A stretch of DNA of 64,000 nt from the NCBI GenBank assembly GCA_009761415.1, contig QUOL01000015.1:62001-126000 (forward strand), given 5' to 3'. The position numbers and the translations under genes are program-made. This document shows, in pieces, positions 23,302 through 35,282 of the stretch (the stretch's first letter is position 1; each line of letters begins with the position of its first letter). The notes beneath the pieces are model-generated. The model was not told the DNA's origin. It was given only the letters and a program-made list of their open reading frames with translations, and ran no database searches. This DNA comes from Sarcomyxa edulis. Its lineage: Eukaryota > Basidiomycota > Agaricomycetes > Agaricales > Mycenaceae.

Positions 23302-26047
23302 GTCCTTAAGCGGTGTAAATTCTGGTCAACGGTGTCAGATCTAGAACCGAAACAAGAAGAAGGGATAAAAACAAGCTCACGACTCACGATATAAAAAAAA
23401 AAAAAGATTAAATGAAGAGAATACGAGTAATCGTAGAACGTTAGGGTCTGGCGTTAGGAGTTGTTGCGTGTAAGCGTTCAAGAAAAAGCAAAGAGACGAG
23501 ACTAGCTCAGTGGGATACTGAGAGTCTCTGCCCTAGGATTCGATTTCTTTTAATGATTATTCGAACAAAAGCCCGCTGGGAAAATGGCGCCTGACAGGCT
23601 TGGACATTAGGACAATAGCTGGGACGAATAATAGAAAAATTAGGATGAGTGGACACACAAGTTCATTGTTCTTCGGACCTTGAACACCCATACGCGTCTA
23701 CGCGTTGTATGGTAAACAGCGTTCCTATCGTAGGCATTTAGGATCCTTTTACCGTAACAACCGTCGTTCTATCGCAGTTAGAGTGCTGCGAAGTCATCCA
23801 GGAAAGTTAGAGCTAGAGAAGGTGGAAGAGTGCTCGGTGCGGTGCCAGGTGTCCAGGCCTCGAAAGAACAACACATCCGTTTTCGGTCTCTCCGTGGACG
23901 TCCAAGGATCCTCATCATTTTCAAGTACGAGTTACGACCGTAAAATGTGCTCGACACAGTGTCCGTATCTGCAGGCAGACTCGCTGATTTGAATGCTAGC
24001 TTGATCCGAACTTTTTGTTTCGGTCGATCGCTGCAGTACTCAGCCTGCCAGCCTCATGCAGGTTGTCTGTAGCCAGCAATTGTTTTGTCTATCGACGTGT
24101 ACGTCTCTTCACATTCTGAACCGCATAAAATTTTCTCGAAGTGGAAATCTCGCAGGTACTTTGTGTCACTCACCGCGACTCGGAGTACCTTCTTTACACA
24201 TTGATCATGGCTTGATCAGTCTTCGACCGGTCTACTCTTCCATGCAAGACAATTGGGCAAGAATTGTAGCGCTGTACTCGGTCCCTGTATCAGCATCAGC
24301 ATAGGAATGATTTTACCTTCCATTATGCGCGTTAATGGTGCTCGGTCCCAAAACTAGATTCCATCTAGTCTATGTGCGTCGACCAATTTTTTCTACTGTC
24401 TTTCTGTTGGCTAAGATAATGATTTCCTATAGGACCATTGCATGCATAATTGTCGCTGAGCTCGATAGGATGTAACTGCAGAACCGGACCTTCCAATTGT
24501 CTGTCTTGGGCTTCGTATCTTTCAATTAGCCTCGTCAGATGATCCCATCGTCTTCAATTTGATAGAACATTGACACTCAAAGAGGTCTGATGTAGGCCTC
24601 TTTGCTTGCTATTCCTCTCAAATACGTTGACTATGTATGTTGTTCGCTCTTATGTTCAGTCCAGTGGCTAATGCCGATATTCTCATAGCGTTGCCGCACT
24701 TTTTATGTGGCTTTGATTCATTGCCTGGAGCTCGATAGCAAGTAGGAGACTGCTTGTTTATTCGGCTCCAATATCAGTCAATCTTGTCCTTGATGAATGG
24801 TATCCGAGAAGCCCAGTCACGAATGGTGGTCCTGGTCTGTCTCCTCGGCCTCATTTGCTGGTCTCTCTTTGGCTAAGGCATCTGATAGGATATACGAGGA
24901 TTCTCCATACAATCAATCTAGCTCGACGATATGGCCCCTGATCCTGTCTCGGGCTCCCCGGTCGACTTTACCAGATGGCTTTCAATCAGAGCGCCCATAG
25001 ATTTCTTACGGGCCCCACGATCGTCTTCAATCGGACAAGTAGTCTGACTTGAATACTCAATTCCGGGCCCGCAAGAAAGACGAGTTCAGAAGGCGTTTTG
25101 CCTTCAATTTTTTCTAGTATCCTACCTTCTCTCTTTCCATACACAATTGACACATTTGGTTGAGGGTCGACCACAGACTACGGCGCTAGATGTCAACATA
25201 AACCCTCGAAGTGTTCGCAGCCCTCCTTCAGATGACGAGTTGGACACTCCAGTACACTTCAAAATTCAAAGCAATGGAACCTACTTTGCCGCTAGCGCCA
25301 CCGCTGACACCACTCCGAGCCTAGAATCAGACCCGCACGTGCAGGTTTATCACAGGATGATGATAGCCGACCAACTCGACGAATCGCGAACACGCCAATT
25401 ACTTTCTGATATGACGTCCTTCGTATATCGGCACCGTCGAGCCTGGGTGCAGAAGGCATTCAGAACCCCAAAAACGAAATCTGACAATACTCATTTCCTT
25501 CCTGTAATCTCGCCAATTTATCACAGTTCCTTGAAATCCGGACTTTTTCAGATGCATGAACATACCCTCGTCTGCACTGGCTGAACCGCGTAAAAAACCG
25601 GGACCACGTTGTACTCTCATAAAATAATTTGTACAGTCCAGTCTTTTTTACCCGAGCGTACATTTCTGATGTTAATCGCTATGCCAGTGTGTAGACTTGT
25701 ATCATTCTCATTCTGAAAGGGGCACGTATGCATACAATTTGCGATCTAGCCGAGAGATCTCCGCGAAGCAGAGTTTAGTCTGCGCCGCTTTCTCCGTTCG
25801 AGAAAAGCCCTGGTGACGGGTGACCGCAATACTTATGACCCTTCATCGATAGTTATCGTTAGCCTGAGAGGACTTATAAAGTCTCTTGGAAGCCGGGACC
25901 TTTTCTTTTTTTCTTGCTCGAGGCTCTGTCCCCACATCTCCCTCAAGCTGTAGTCGCTATCCCCTCGTTCCTCAGTTATTTCTCGACACCTTCCTTTGTT
26001 CCTTGCTTCACAAACTCAGAAATTCCGAGTCCTAGTCCTCAACGACC
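23302..26047. other. 2.7-kb intergenic region
   Basis: Holds an A14-type run at 23392-23405 and a Pol III-like A/B-box pair at 23503-23547. An open frame of 145 codons at 25147-25584 lacks an ATG and any recognised motif. A TATAAA at 25875-25880 lies 168 bp before the DUF6534 gene. Otherwise no gene is supported. Confidence 0.5.
23503..23550 (+). other. Pol III internal-promoter-like A and B boxes
   Basis: TAGCTCAGTGG at 23503-23513 matches the tRNA A-box consensus and GGATTCGATTTC at 23536-23547 resembles the B box, followed by CTTTTAA. The spacing (33 bp) is short and no cloverleaf folds, so this is not a working tRNA; a tRNA-derived SINE fragment is possible. Confidence 0.3.
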
Positions 26048-28091
26048 ATGGCGAAATCTGGACTCGCTCTCACCTTGGGAGGCATTGAGGTTGGCATCTT
26101 GGTGAACGCGTGTGTTTTTGGGATATCTATGATTCGTGCGTGCATTCTTTCTGTTACCATTTTTCTGAGTCGGCTTACCATTTGTGTCGCAGAACTGGTA
26201 AATTACTACCATGCCCGATTCAACGATTCGGTGAGTGTCTTCTTTCCTTTCCAGTCCGTGAAACTTACCGTCATGGTGCACCTTAATTTGTATAGTGGAG
26301 AATCAGGTGAGCACATTCCATTATAATCTACCGTTTGACCTGAAATCACCCTTTCCATTTCAGGGCACTCGTTTGGTGGACTATTATCATTGACATAGCG
26401 CATACCATGATCATCACAGAGGTAAGTACCTGGTTTTGACCATATAGACAGACAATTCATCAATATCGTGTCCGTGACATCTTATCATTCATAGATGTTG
26501 TGGCGATTGACTATCGACGGGTTCGGTAAGCCTCTTCAACTCGCCTTGCCCCCATTCGTCGATTTGACCGTAGCCACGCAGGTGACTTCGATTTATTGGC
26601 ACTAGCGCCATGGGAATACGATTGTACTCCCTATTTCGTCATCGCGTTAGTATATGTATGCCATTCTGGAACCAGAGAACCCGGATCGTTGATATCTTCC
26701 TCATTATAACAGCGCAGCAATTCCAATTCAAGTGAGTAATCACAACTCCTGCCTCGCCCTGCGTATTTTTTCTAATGAAGCTCTCGTCCATCTCATCCTC
26801 AGCTCTTCCTAGGCTGGCGAGTCAAAAACCTAATCCAAGGCCAATTGGGCTGGCTCGCATTTGGCGTAATCGCAGCTTGTTCCACCGCAGCCGGCGTCTG
26901 TGGATTTTACATGTCCACAAACCTCTTACTGTTCGTCCGAACACAGGCTGGGTACACGCCGTATATCCAGGTGGCTAATGCTTGGACGGGACTGTCGACT
27001 GCAACGGATATTCTTATCACGTGCGTTTCTGTTCCCCCTCTACTGAGTTTCTTGTGGATCTGCATCTGACTGCCTTTCACGTTTCTTTTGGGCCGGATAC
27101 AGTGGTAGTTTAACTTTCTTGTTACTTCGCCGCCGGACCGGTTTCAGAAGTGAGTATTTTGTTTCATATGATGTATCACCTCCCCTTCAATTATTCAATT
27201 GATGCCGTTGAAATACATCCAGGAACGGACAGTATGATCCTCCAAATCATAACCGTCTCCGTTGAATCTGCAATTCCAGTCTCCATATTCTCTGTAGGTT
27301 ATCGTGAAATTGATATTGACACGACACTGACTTCCCATTCTCCACCCTCCCCATAATCACAGCTCGGTCATGTCATTGCCGTCGTAAGTCTCCCCGGAAC
27401 AATGACACGATCGATACGGTGATGATATTGATGTTTTTCCCCTTCTTTTGTTGGTAGGCGCGTGGCCCACAGACGGGTATTCACGAGATGTTCTTGATAC
27501 CACTGGGTATGTCATGCTATGTGTTATCTTTTCCTGCTCGACTCATCTTTGAATATTCAGGTCGTCTCTATACGTGAGTCCCCCGCTCTCACTTCTCCCT
27601 AGGAATGACGCGCTAATCACTTGAACTCCACGACCACTCATGACAGTAACACTCTCTTGACCGTACGTCCCCTCACAATCAATAACACTACATCACTTAC
27701 ACAAAATCGATGAACAGACACTCAACTCCCGAGCATCCATACATCGAGACATCGCTTCGAGTGGTGATCATCAGAGCTTCAATCTCAGTGTACGTCTACC
27801 CTCCTCTCCTCCCTTTGCTTGTACTTAATCACACTCCCTCTCCCCGCACTGGTTCGTTACCGTCCCTCCGTCTACTTATTCTATACGTCCCCTCCCCTTC
27901 CCTCCCCTGCACTCACTTGCACCTATCCACGCACCCACCCACAGGGCCGCCCAACAATCCACAACCACAACCGCGACAACCTCAAACGTCTCAACGAAGT
28001 CCGCATCGACGTCGATGTCGAGACGCAGCATCAGATGGATGATATCTCAGTCACGAAGCCCCGGTCGGATAGCAAGTGGGATGGGTTGTAA
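26048..28091 (+). CDS. DUF6534 multi-pass membrane protein
   Basis: Sixteen exons: 26048-26135, 26193-26230, 26296-26306, 26364-26421, 26495-26525, 26582-26645, 26713-26731, 26803-27020, 27103-27149, 27223-27293, 27363-27383, 27458-27506, 27561-27573, 27647-27662, 27718-27789 and 27945-28091, giving 320 residues in unbroken phase. The layout is that of Agaricomycete DUF6534 proteins: several hydrophobic spans, the SWRIRALVWWTIIIDIAHT segment, a YFVIA-IPIQLFLGWRV turn, GSLTFLLLRRRTGFRRTDSM, and the ARGPQTGIHEMFLIPLGRLYTN-LLTTLN block before a charged cytosolic tail. The role is unknown; receptor-like or sensor functions have been suggested only by topology. Exons of 11, 13, 16, 19 and 21 nt are notable. 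Confidence 0.86.
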
Positions 28092-29038
28092 GACGTTCTT
28101 TGTTTCGTCTGTTTTCTCTTGTGTTTTGTATGGTATGGTATGATTGGTGTGGTGTGGATGGTGTCGTTAACATACAGTGCCATTGATTGATGGATGGGTT
28201 GCGAATTCGGTTGCGGTTTTATACCCTATTATATGATGATATCGATTGAATGTAATGTGATTTTCTTGATGTTAACGTTCATCGAGGTTCCGGGTGACAG
28301 TGGTGCACCGGTGTGCGCCACACTAATATCGAGTCGTGCCTCACAAGTTCCCAAGTTCAAATCCAAATCCTCCTCACCCCTCTCGTACCCATTCTCTTGC
28401 CTCGGAATTCAGGAACAGCCATCATTCTCGATTCCTATACAAATACCTATCCCATCCACAGATGCATATCGTATTGATCGTAGAAGCCAAAAGCCCCAAA
28501 TACTTCCGTGTGGCACCCTCCTCCACACGATCATGCCATTTACAATTACTCGATATGGACTAGCCTCAGTCTCACTCTCAACGAATCTTGGATACATGGT
28601 ATAGTATTGAGATTGAGGTTGTGGTTGTTTTTTGTACGAGATGAAATGATATAAGATAAGAGGAAGAGAAGGAGAGAATTTAGAGGAGAAGGCGAGTAGA
28701 CCGAGACTGAAAAACTAAAGACTAACTAGTAGCGATAGCGATAGCAGCTTTTGGAGGGTTGAAGTTGAGGGTTTGAATAAATAGCGAAAGAGAAGAGGAA
28801 GAAAGAGTGTTTGCGTCGAAGGAGCTTGAGGTGGTTTGGGGAAAAGGAAGGAAAGAAAGTGAAAGAAGTGAAAGGACGGTGTTATGTGAGAGAATGAATG
28901 GATGAATGTAAAAAAGGATATGATGGATAGTTGTATGCATGCATGTATATGTATGACCTGCCATAGTGGGAACGCACGAATATGAAAAGAAACGATAGGA
29001 AAAGAGAGAGTAAACAAAAGGTGAATATATAGATAACC
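28092..29038. other. Intergenic region between convergent genes
   Basis: 3' flanks of the DUF6534 gene and the NF-YA gene. Purine-rich GAAAG/GAGAA tracts at 28660-28900 are on the 3' side of NF-YA. No gene supported. Confidence 0.5.
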
Positions 29039-30792
29039 CTACCCACCCCTCCTCACACCGACCCCAAACTGCCCATGTATAATCTCCTCCGTACGTCTCT
29101 GCAACTCCACGTCCACTCCCACATTCACACCCATTCCGGGGTTACTGGGATCGTTCCCGTTCCCGCCCATTCCGCCCATTCCACCACCACTACTCATCCC
29201 GCCGCCGCCGCCATTATTCACATTACCACCACCGCCGGGATTAGGATTAGCCCCCATCCCCCCTCCACCCCCACCGCCACCACCCGAAGGCGAAGGCCCA
29301 TACAACCCCTGCGAATAATTAACCCTCGAATGATGATGTCTCGCATGTGCGTGTGGGTGCGGGACGTGATGCATTTGGAGCTGGGGGATTATGCCGGTGG
29401 GGCCTACACCTACTAGGGCGTTGTTGCCGCCTTGGTTTTGCGGGTGGTTTTGGGAGTGGCCTTGGTTTTGGGGTTGCGAGTGGGATTGGGAGTGGGATTG
29501 GGAGTGCATTTGGGATTGGGATTGGGACTGTGGGGATTCGGAAGAGGAGGCGGAGGCGGAGGATGAGGGGTGTGAGTGATTATGATTATGCGGGTGTGAG
29601 TGTGAGTGCGGGTGGGGGTGAGGGTGGTTGTTGGATGAAGAGGGGTAGGGTGATTGAAGTGTTATAGGCGCGGTGTTCGTCGTTCCTTTTCCTTGATGTG
29701 CGTGCGGGTGTTGGTGGGGGTGTTGGTGGTGGGATTGTTGTTGCTGCTGGTGCTGATGTTGCATGTGGGATTGTTGTTGCTGTTGCTGCTGTTGCTGTTG
29801 AGCGTACATGTTTCGGGAAGATACTTGATGGTGTTGTTGTTGCTGCTGCTGCTGGTGCGCTGAAGACATGTGCATGGACTGCTGTTGCTGCTGTTGCTGT
29901 TGACTGAAAGATCCTGGATTAGGATTCAAAGGTCGATACGAGACCTGGCCCATCATGTTAACGTTAACGTTCACTTCGGATGAATGATGTTGCTGTTGCT
30001 GCTGCTGCTGCTGGACAAAAGGCTTTTGCTCCATACCCATATCAGACGAGCCTGGCATCGTCAAGGGAGCAGAGGAGGGTATGATATCCATATCATCATC
30101 GTCCATATCCTCATCCATGTCACGGTCATCTGGGATAGCGGTCATCGATGTAGAGGGTTCGCCGGGGGTAGCTGCAGCGGACGCTTTCTGAGCCGCGATT
30201 TCTTCTGCTGTGAGGAATCGGCCTCCGGGGCCGCGGGGACGACGCATGGCGTGTTTGTGTCGGGATTCATGGAGGTATGGCTGTAGCGATTGCGTGTCAG
30301 AAAAATCCCCAAAAAATCCCCAAAAAATCGTCAAAAATCGTGAAAAAACCCTTTGCATCGGATACGCACCTTTCTCTGCTTGGACAAGCGATGTACTTCC
30401 TCCAGTCTTGCGCGTGCCACACGACGCTTTAGGATGCGAAAATACTGCTTTGCGTTCACATATAGGGGTTCTTCGTCGATGGGTGTATCGTCTTGAATCT
30501 GATCGACGTTACTTGGTCGTTCGACGGCGTCTGTGTTGTTGTTATTGGCAGTAGCTGGTTGAAGGTTATGGGGTGGGATGAAGATATCATTTTGGTCGTT
30601 GCCGGGGGTTGAGTTGGATGGACCTGGGGAGGGATTGCGAGAGGGTAAGTTTTGGTAGTCTACGGGTTGACGGTATAAGTTTGATGGATGTTGGTATGGG
30701 GTGTTTGGGTGTGGGATGTGGATTGGGAGGTGCTGTCTATCGAAATGGAGGTGATACGCGGACGGAAACAGCTGATCGACAACATCGTCCAT
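29039..30792 (-). CDS. HAP2: CCAAT-binding factor subunit NF-YA / HAP2
   Basis: Exons 30370-30792 and 29039-30280 give 554 residues. The NF-YA core is clear: EEPLYVNAKQYFRILKRR then ARARLEEVHRLSKQRK (subunit association), and after the intron PYLHESRHKHAMRRPRG then PGGRF (CCAAT contact), near residues 110-170. The single 89-bp intron falls exactly between the two subdomains. Most family members read NAKQYHRI; here His is Phe. The C-terminal 380 residues are poly-Q, His-Pro repeats and Gly-rich, probably an activation region. With NF-YB and NF-YC (HAP3, HAP5) it forms the heterotrimer that binds CCAAT boxes and, in other fungi, couples to HapX in iron and redox control. The ATG of MDDVVDQLF is chosen; no in-frame ATG precedes it. 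Confidence 0.93.
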
Positions 30793-30793
30793 G

Positions 30794-31095
30794 ATTGGCT
30801 GCAACTAACATCCAACTCATCGTCCAACCACCACACGAGTCACACTCATCCATGTAACAGTCACAACCAGCCGACGCCGACGCCGACGACCACCAGGCTA
30901 TCACTTGCCTACAACCACCACATCGTCGTTGTGTGGTCGTCGTCGCTGCTCGTCGTCGCTGCTGGCCACCAATCACTCGCCATTCTCGCCGCCGTAGCTG
31001 CCACGTTGATGCCGAGCGCGAGTCAATTACATCCCATTGGCTGCCGAGACTCTTATCCTCCAACCAGCTGTCAGCGATGATCACCCCATCCCAAT
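30794..31095 (-). promoter_or_regulatory. CCAAT boxes upstream of the NF-YA gene
   Basis: CCAAT occurs on the gene's strand at 30794-30798 (two bases before the ATG) and 31036-31040, and on the other strand at 30969-30973 and 31091-31095. Four pentamers in 300 bp next to the gene for the CCAAT-binding subunit suggest self-control; the closest one may lie inside the transcript and so not act as a promoter element. Confidence 0.45.
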
Positions 31096-32222
31096 CACTT
31101 TCGAATCTCGATCACTCTCTGCCCTCCCATTCGGCGGCTGTCGTACGTCTGCTTGCTCATAGCTGTAGAAGGACTTACTCGAGTGGGTCCATGATCTCAT
31201 GCGATCCTATCATGGCAATAGCCTCTGCTCGTGATCTGTCATCATGTTTCCGAACTATTGTCGAGCATTATCATGGGAGTGGCGCCGATAATGTTGTATC
31301 ATTAACCTCTCTATGACTAAACTTGTTCAACACTATGCGAAACACCATCGACTGAATTGAGAGCAGCCGCACTCGTTTTGCCATCATCAAAGGACGAAGA
31401 GCTCAAAGCCCCATAGGAAGTCGTGAATCGATATCAAAAAGATCTTGAAGTAAATACGCGTGCAGGCTCTGTCTACCTTCCTCTACTTCTGCTTCTCAGC
31501 ACGCCATTGTAACCCCATTTGTCGAGTCTGTAATACAACAAGAATAAGTCACAACAACACTCCGTGCAGTTCGTTGCAGAGAGTAATCTCTGATATGAGT
31601 TGAAATGTGTGTTATGCAAGCTCACCTCGTTGATACCCAAGCAAGTTCTTTGATACTTGATCCATATTAATATTCCAGACAACATCGCTTGGGCAGTCAT
31701 GGTGGCGATGTCACCGGTACGTACAACCGGCTCAAACACTTTGATTTCTCTCTTACTCTGCAGGTCGACTTTGAGTCTAGTCTCTGACTATCCTGATAAT
31801 TCAACTTTAGCCTGCGTCCTGGCGACTCGAACGACGCACTAGACTCCGTAAATTCTGGAATGCCAGTCTTACTGCCTGCCTCCATACAGATACTTACCAA
31901 TCTATTTGAGGCGCGTCAAAATCATATATCGATATCTCCCGTACATTCACATATGATCAAGCGAATCAGAAGCTGAGCGCTGAGTCCTGATTCGGAGCCC
32001 ATGCCTGTTGACGAAAAACGATGCGCCACTTACGTGACGAGATGGGGCCAAGATGAATCACGTGGCGTGACGTATGGCGCTTAACTCATCCCAATGGCCA
32101 ATAGCGATCGCAATAGGAAGAGACTTTTCATTCGAACCCGGTACCGAAAGACAAATATGAATGTCATCACTGTCGTAGTACTCGTTACCCGCAAGGAGTT
32201 TAGGTTCAAGTACAGAACGGTG
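31096..32222. other. Intergenic region with one possible tiny gene
   Basis: Apart from the two-exon frame at 31483-31700 nothing is supported in this stretch, which separates NF-YA from the lipase. Confidence 0.4.
31483..31700 (-). CDS. Possible 39-residue protein with one hydrophobic helix
   Basis: Exons 31626-31700 and 31483-31527 join in phase over a 98-bp intron with good GTGAGC and TTACAG ends. The product begins MTAQAMLSGILIWIKYQRT and ends in a basic amphipathic stretch, LQWRAEKQK. One short hydrophobic helix followed by a charged tail is the shape of small mitochondrial or ER membrane proteins, but I cannot name a family. It could equally be the last two exons of a longer gene or a chance frame. 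Confidence 0.3.
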
Positions 32223-33856
32223 TCAATGCGATGATATTGTAGTACTATCAAATCCGAGTCGATCAGCGGACAGACCCTACACAAAGTTGAAGGGGAACGA
32301 GAAGGAAGGGGAAATAATCAAAACCAAAACCGAAAGTGGAACGTACCACCAAATGCGCAGCATCGATACCCATAGACGGAATCGCATCAGAGCACGTAGG
32401 ATCTTCGCCGCTGGCTTCGCATTCTTTGACTGTATCGGGTGAGGCGGGGTCTATGGTCTGGAAATATTCGATACCTGATCATGCCCGGTGAATGTCAAGA
32501 GTACTCGCGGATGGGGAATGCATGATTGAGGAGGAGGAGGAGAGGGAACGAACCATGATGCATGTATCCTAGCGCTTGTGGGATGATTGTGGGGACACTG
32601 GTGGGGACAGGTTCAGGTTAATTCTCATGATTTCTAAGTACTGAAATGAATAGAGACCAACCCATCGGTAGTATGAACGGCTGTCAGATATGTTTCCGAT
32701 CAGCCATCGTAACCATACATGCATGGTAGAGGAAAAGACATACATCGGAAAGCGGTAGCACCGAACTCAGAATTAATAAACTCAGCTCCGATGGGGTTGA
32801 ACGTCCTCGGTTGTCCGTAGGTGTACATCCGCGTTGAGCTGTAAGTAATACACAATGCAAGTCAGTTAAGGACAATATATAACTAAATCGATGTTAGATG
32901 AAGCTGAAGCCAAGACGAACCTCCCAGGAAAATTCTGTTTCAGCGAAATCCCAGCTAAACTCGATAAAGCCCCTCCAAGCGAGTGACCCGTAGATACGAG
33001 GGTGTAGCTTGGGTGGGTGGATAGTTGGGAAGAGACTGTGGATATGACCGTTTGTGCGACTGAGTTCCATCTGTAGTTTAGGAGAGGTAAGGAGGGAGTC
33101 TGAGACTATGTTTAGTATATAGCGTAACGCACGCGGAGAGGAACCCGGTATGGGCTAATGCACCGGCTGTGTGGGGATACGTTGATTAGCGTAAGCGAGG
33201 AGTTGGAGGAATGGATAGGTCTGACCTGGGGGATTGACACCGGGGGAAACAAAGGGGGTCAATATAATCCCAGCGTCGATGAGGAAATCTGTTGCAGAAG
33301 AGCTACGTCCGCATTGACAATGCAATGACAGGTTAGTGAGTGAATAAACAATGTTAACGTATTGAATGGGTATATTTGTGTATGAGTATGTACCTCCCAC
33401 GTAAAGCCACCACGATCTCCTTGCGCGTATCATCCCGCGCGATGAATCCTTGAGTGTCTGTTGTCGAGTTGCTAAACTGTAGGGTGTTTAGTGAATACAG
33501 AGTAGAAACAATCGAGAATGGTGTTGTTTATTGGTACCTCAGTGACGAGAACGTTCCCGTTCGGCCTGAGGAATCGGATCGCGTCAGCACAAAGTAGTGA
33601 GGAATGAAACAACGCTCAAGGCAAATGTCACCTGGCACAAGTATCGGAGTAGGCTGAAGACGCGTATTGGAAGTAGAATACGAGATCGTCGTAGGTCGCT
33701 TGATGTTTAGTGAGTTAGCTTGGAGTTTATTGAGTGACAATTCGAAGATGCGTGCACACCTTGCGCGATTTCTCTCTTCTTGTCTAGAGACCTGGCATCG
33801 ACCAATGAAAGGGCAGCGAATGACAAGGCATTGAGGAGGAAACTGGAAAGACGCAT
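32223..33856 (-). CDS. Secreted class 3 lipase
   Basis: Twelve exons (33760-33856, 33632-33698, 33538-33565, 33394-33476, 33226-33302, 33133-33166, 32921-33070, 32744-32838, 32662-32680, 32554-32597, 32347-32474, 32223-32276) give 291 residues with every phase closed. A signal peptide (MRLSSFLLNALSFAALSLVDA) and a KKR site precede the mature enzyme. Lipase_3 motifs: VALRGSSSATDFLIDAG, then TGHSLGG with nucleophile Ser159, VHTTDGVP with Asp216, and DAAHLV with His272, the expected Ser-Asp-His order. It should hydrolyse triacylglycerols or related esters outside the cell (feruloyl esterases share this fold). The last 17-residue exon is the least certain. ATG of MRLSSF is chosen for the signal peptide. 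Confidence 0.88.
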
Positions 33857-35282
33857 CCTAGACCGCGTGGAGGAGTAGAATTGGGGTTCAATTCTGCAGA
33901 CATACAGGGATCCTTTGCTGTTAGATTTATACAGTTTCGACCACAGGAAAGTGGCGAGTGATAGTGGCAATGCGAAAGATCGCAGCATACCGATACATTT
34001 TTATCGTGAAATTCCAGTCGGGAGCAGACTGAAAGGGCTTCAGATACACCCGGGTGTTCAGAAAGCCCAATTCCCTGCACCAATGACAATCACTTGTCTG
34101 GGAACCGGTATGTCTTGCAGGTCATTTGAACAAGTCCCGTGGACATGAACGACTAGTGCTGATAATCATGCGCATTCTGGGAGTTGAGTTGGTGCTTTAG
34201 TTGAGAGGGAATGCATATATAGACTCGGAAAGACGACTGACATTGACAGGGATTCGGAATGGCGAGCAGTCGTACGCGTGCAATGTGTGGGTATGCATCA
34301 GTTGACTGTATCGAGTTGGGAGTCCATGATTGTTTTATTTGAGAGTGCACTTCAGGCTATTTTGATAGGTTGGTAGGGACCTCAGCTGACTGGAGGTAAT
34401 CAGTGTGCTTTGTGGAGTATTTTGGACGAATCATGGTATGTAGCGATGCTGAAAGTAAATGAGTGAGAGAGAAGCTTACGACTGACTCGGGCGAACTTTG
34501 TTTGCTCCTTCATACGGTCATTTCTCTGATTCCTCAAATACTCTGTCGCTCGACCTCCTTCGACCTCTGTGTCCTCTGAATTCTATTTTCTCGATGGGAA
34601 CCAGCACGTCAACAAGCATGACTCAAACATGGCTGAGCTTCGAAGGCGATCTCTTTCTTCAATTCACTTGGATGCAATGCAAATACCCTTTGGCAACGAA
34701 TATCAGGGTACGGAGCTAAAAATGCGAGGTCAGTCTTCTACTTCAAGTCGCGACTAATCCCTTGCTAACTCTTGAGCTCAGAGTAACTCGTACAACTGCC
34801 GTTCGTCGTTCTCGTCGTCGGTCGAAACTTGGGGCGCAAATATAATGTCTACGTGCCCCCCAAAATGTCACTTTTTTCCATGAGCTGTTCTCTCAATGAT
34901 CAGTGCTAGAATTCCCGTTCCACTACCCCCAGCTAGTAGAGCAGTACTGGACGGTGCTCACAGACTTAGGAGGAGATAAACTTTCGATCACGATCACGTG
35001 TTATCTCGATCTGGTCTTCGTGGCTGACGCGTCGTTTGGGCTGACATGCGATGACAGGCTGAAGCTGGTCCTGTATAAATATGTGACAATCCTGAATCAT
35101 GTCCGCCATCTACTCTTTCTTCCTACTTTCATCTTCTATCTCGATCCTGGTGATCACACATTTTTAACAACTATCCCCCACTTTTTTATACGTCCTCTCA
35201 CATCTTCGCGACCGGCTTCGCTTTCTATCACTCACACTCTCATTCAAATCTATCCTATTTCATTCACATATATTAGATCATC
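33857..35282. other. Intergenic region between divergent secreted-protein genes
   Basis: Shared upstream region of the lipase and the Ser/Ala-rich protein. A TATAAATA at 35074-35081 is 200 bp before the latter. No further gene is supported. Confidence 0.45.

Noticed and set aside
23495..23550. tRNA gene
   Set aside because: A and B boxes are present but no acceptor or T stem can be formed and the spacing is short.
25147..25584. Plus-strand open frame of 145 codons
   Set aside because: No ATG, no recognised domain, no splice-linked exon; kept only as intergenic comment.
26255..26306. Alternative third exon of the DUF6534 gene starting after TTTCCAG
   Set aside because: It reads SVKLTVMVHLNLY, which does not fit the family; the 11-nt exon gives the expected WRIRALVWW.
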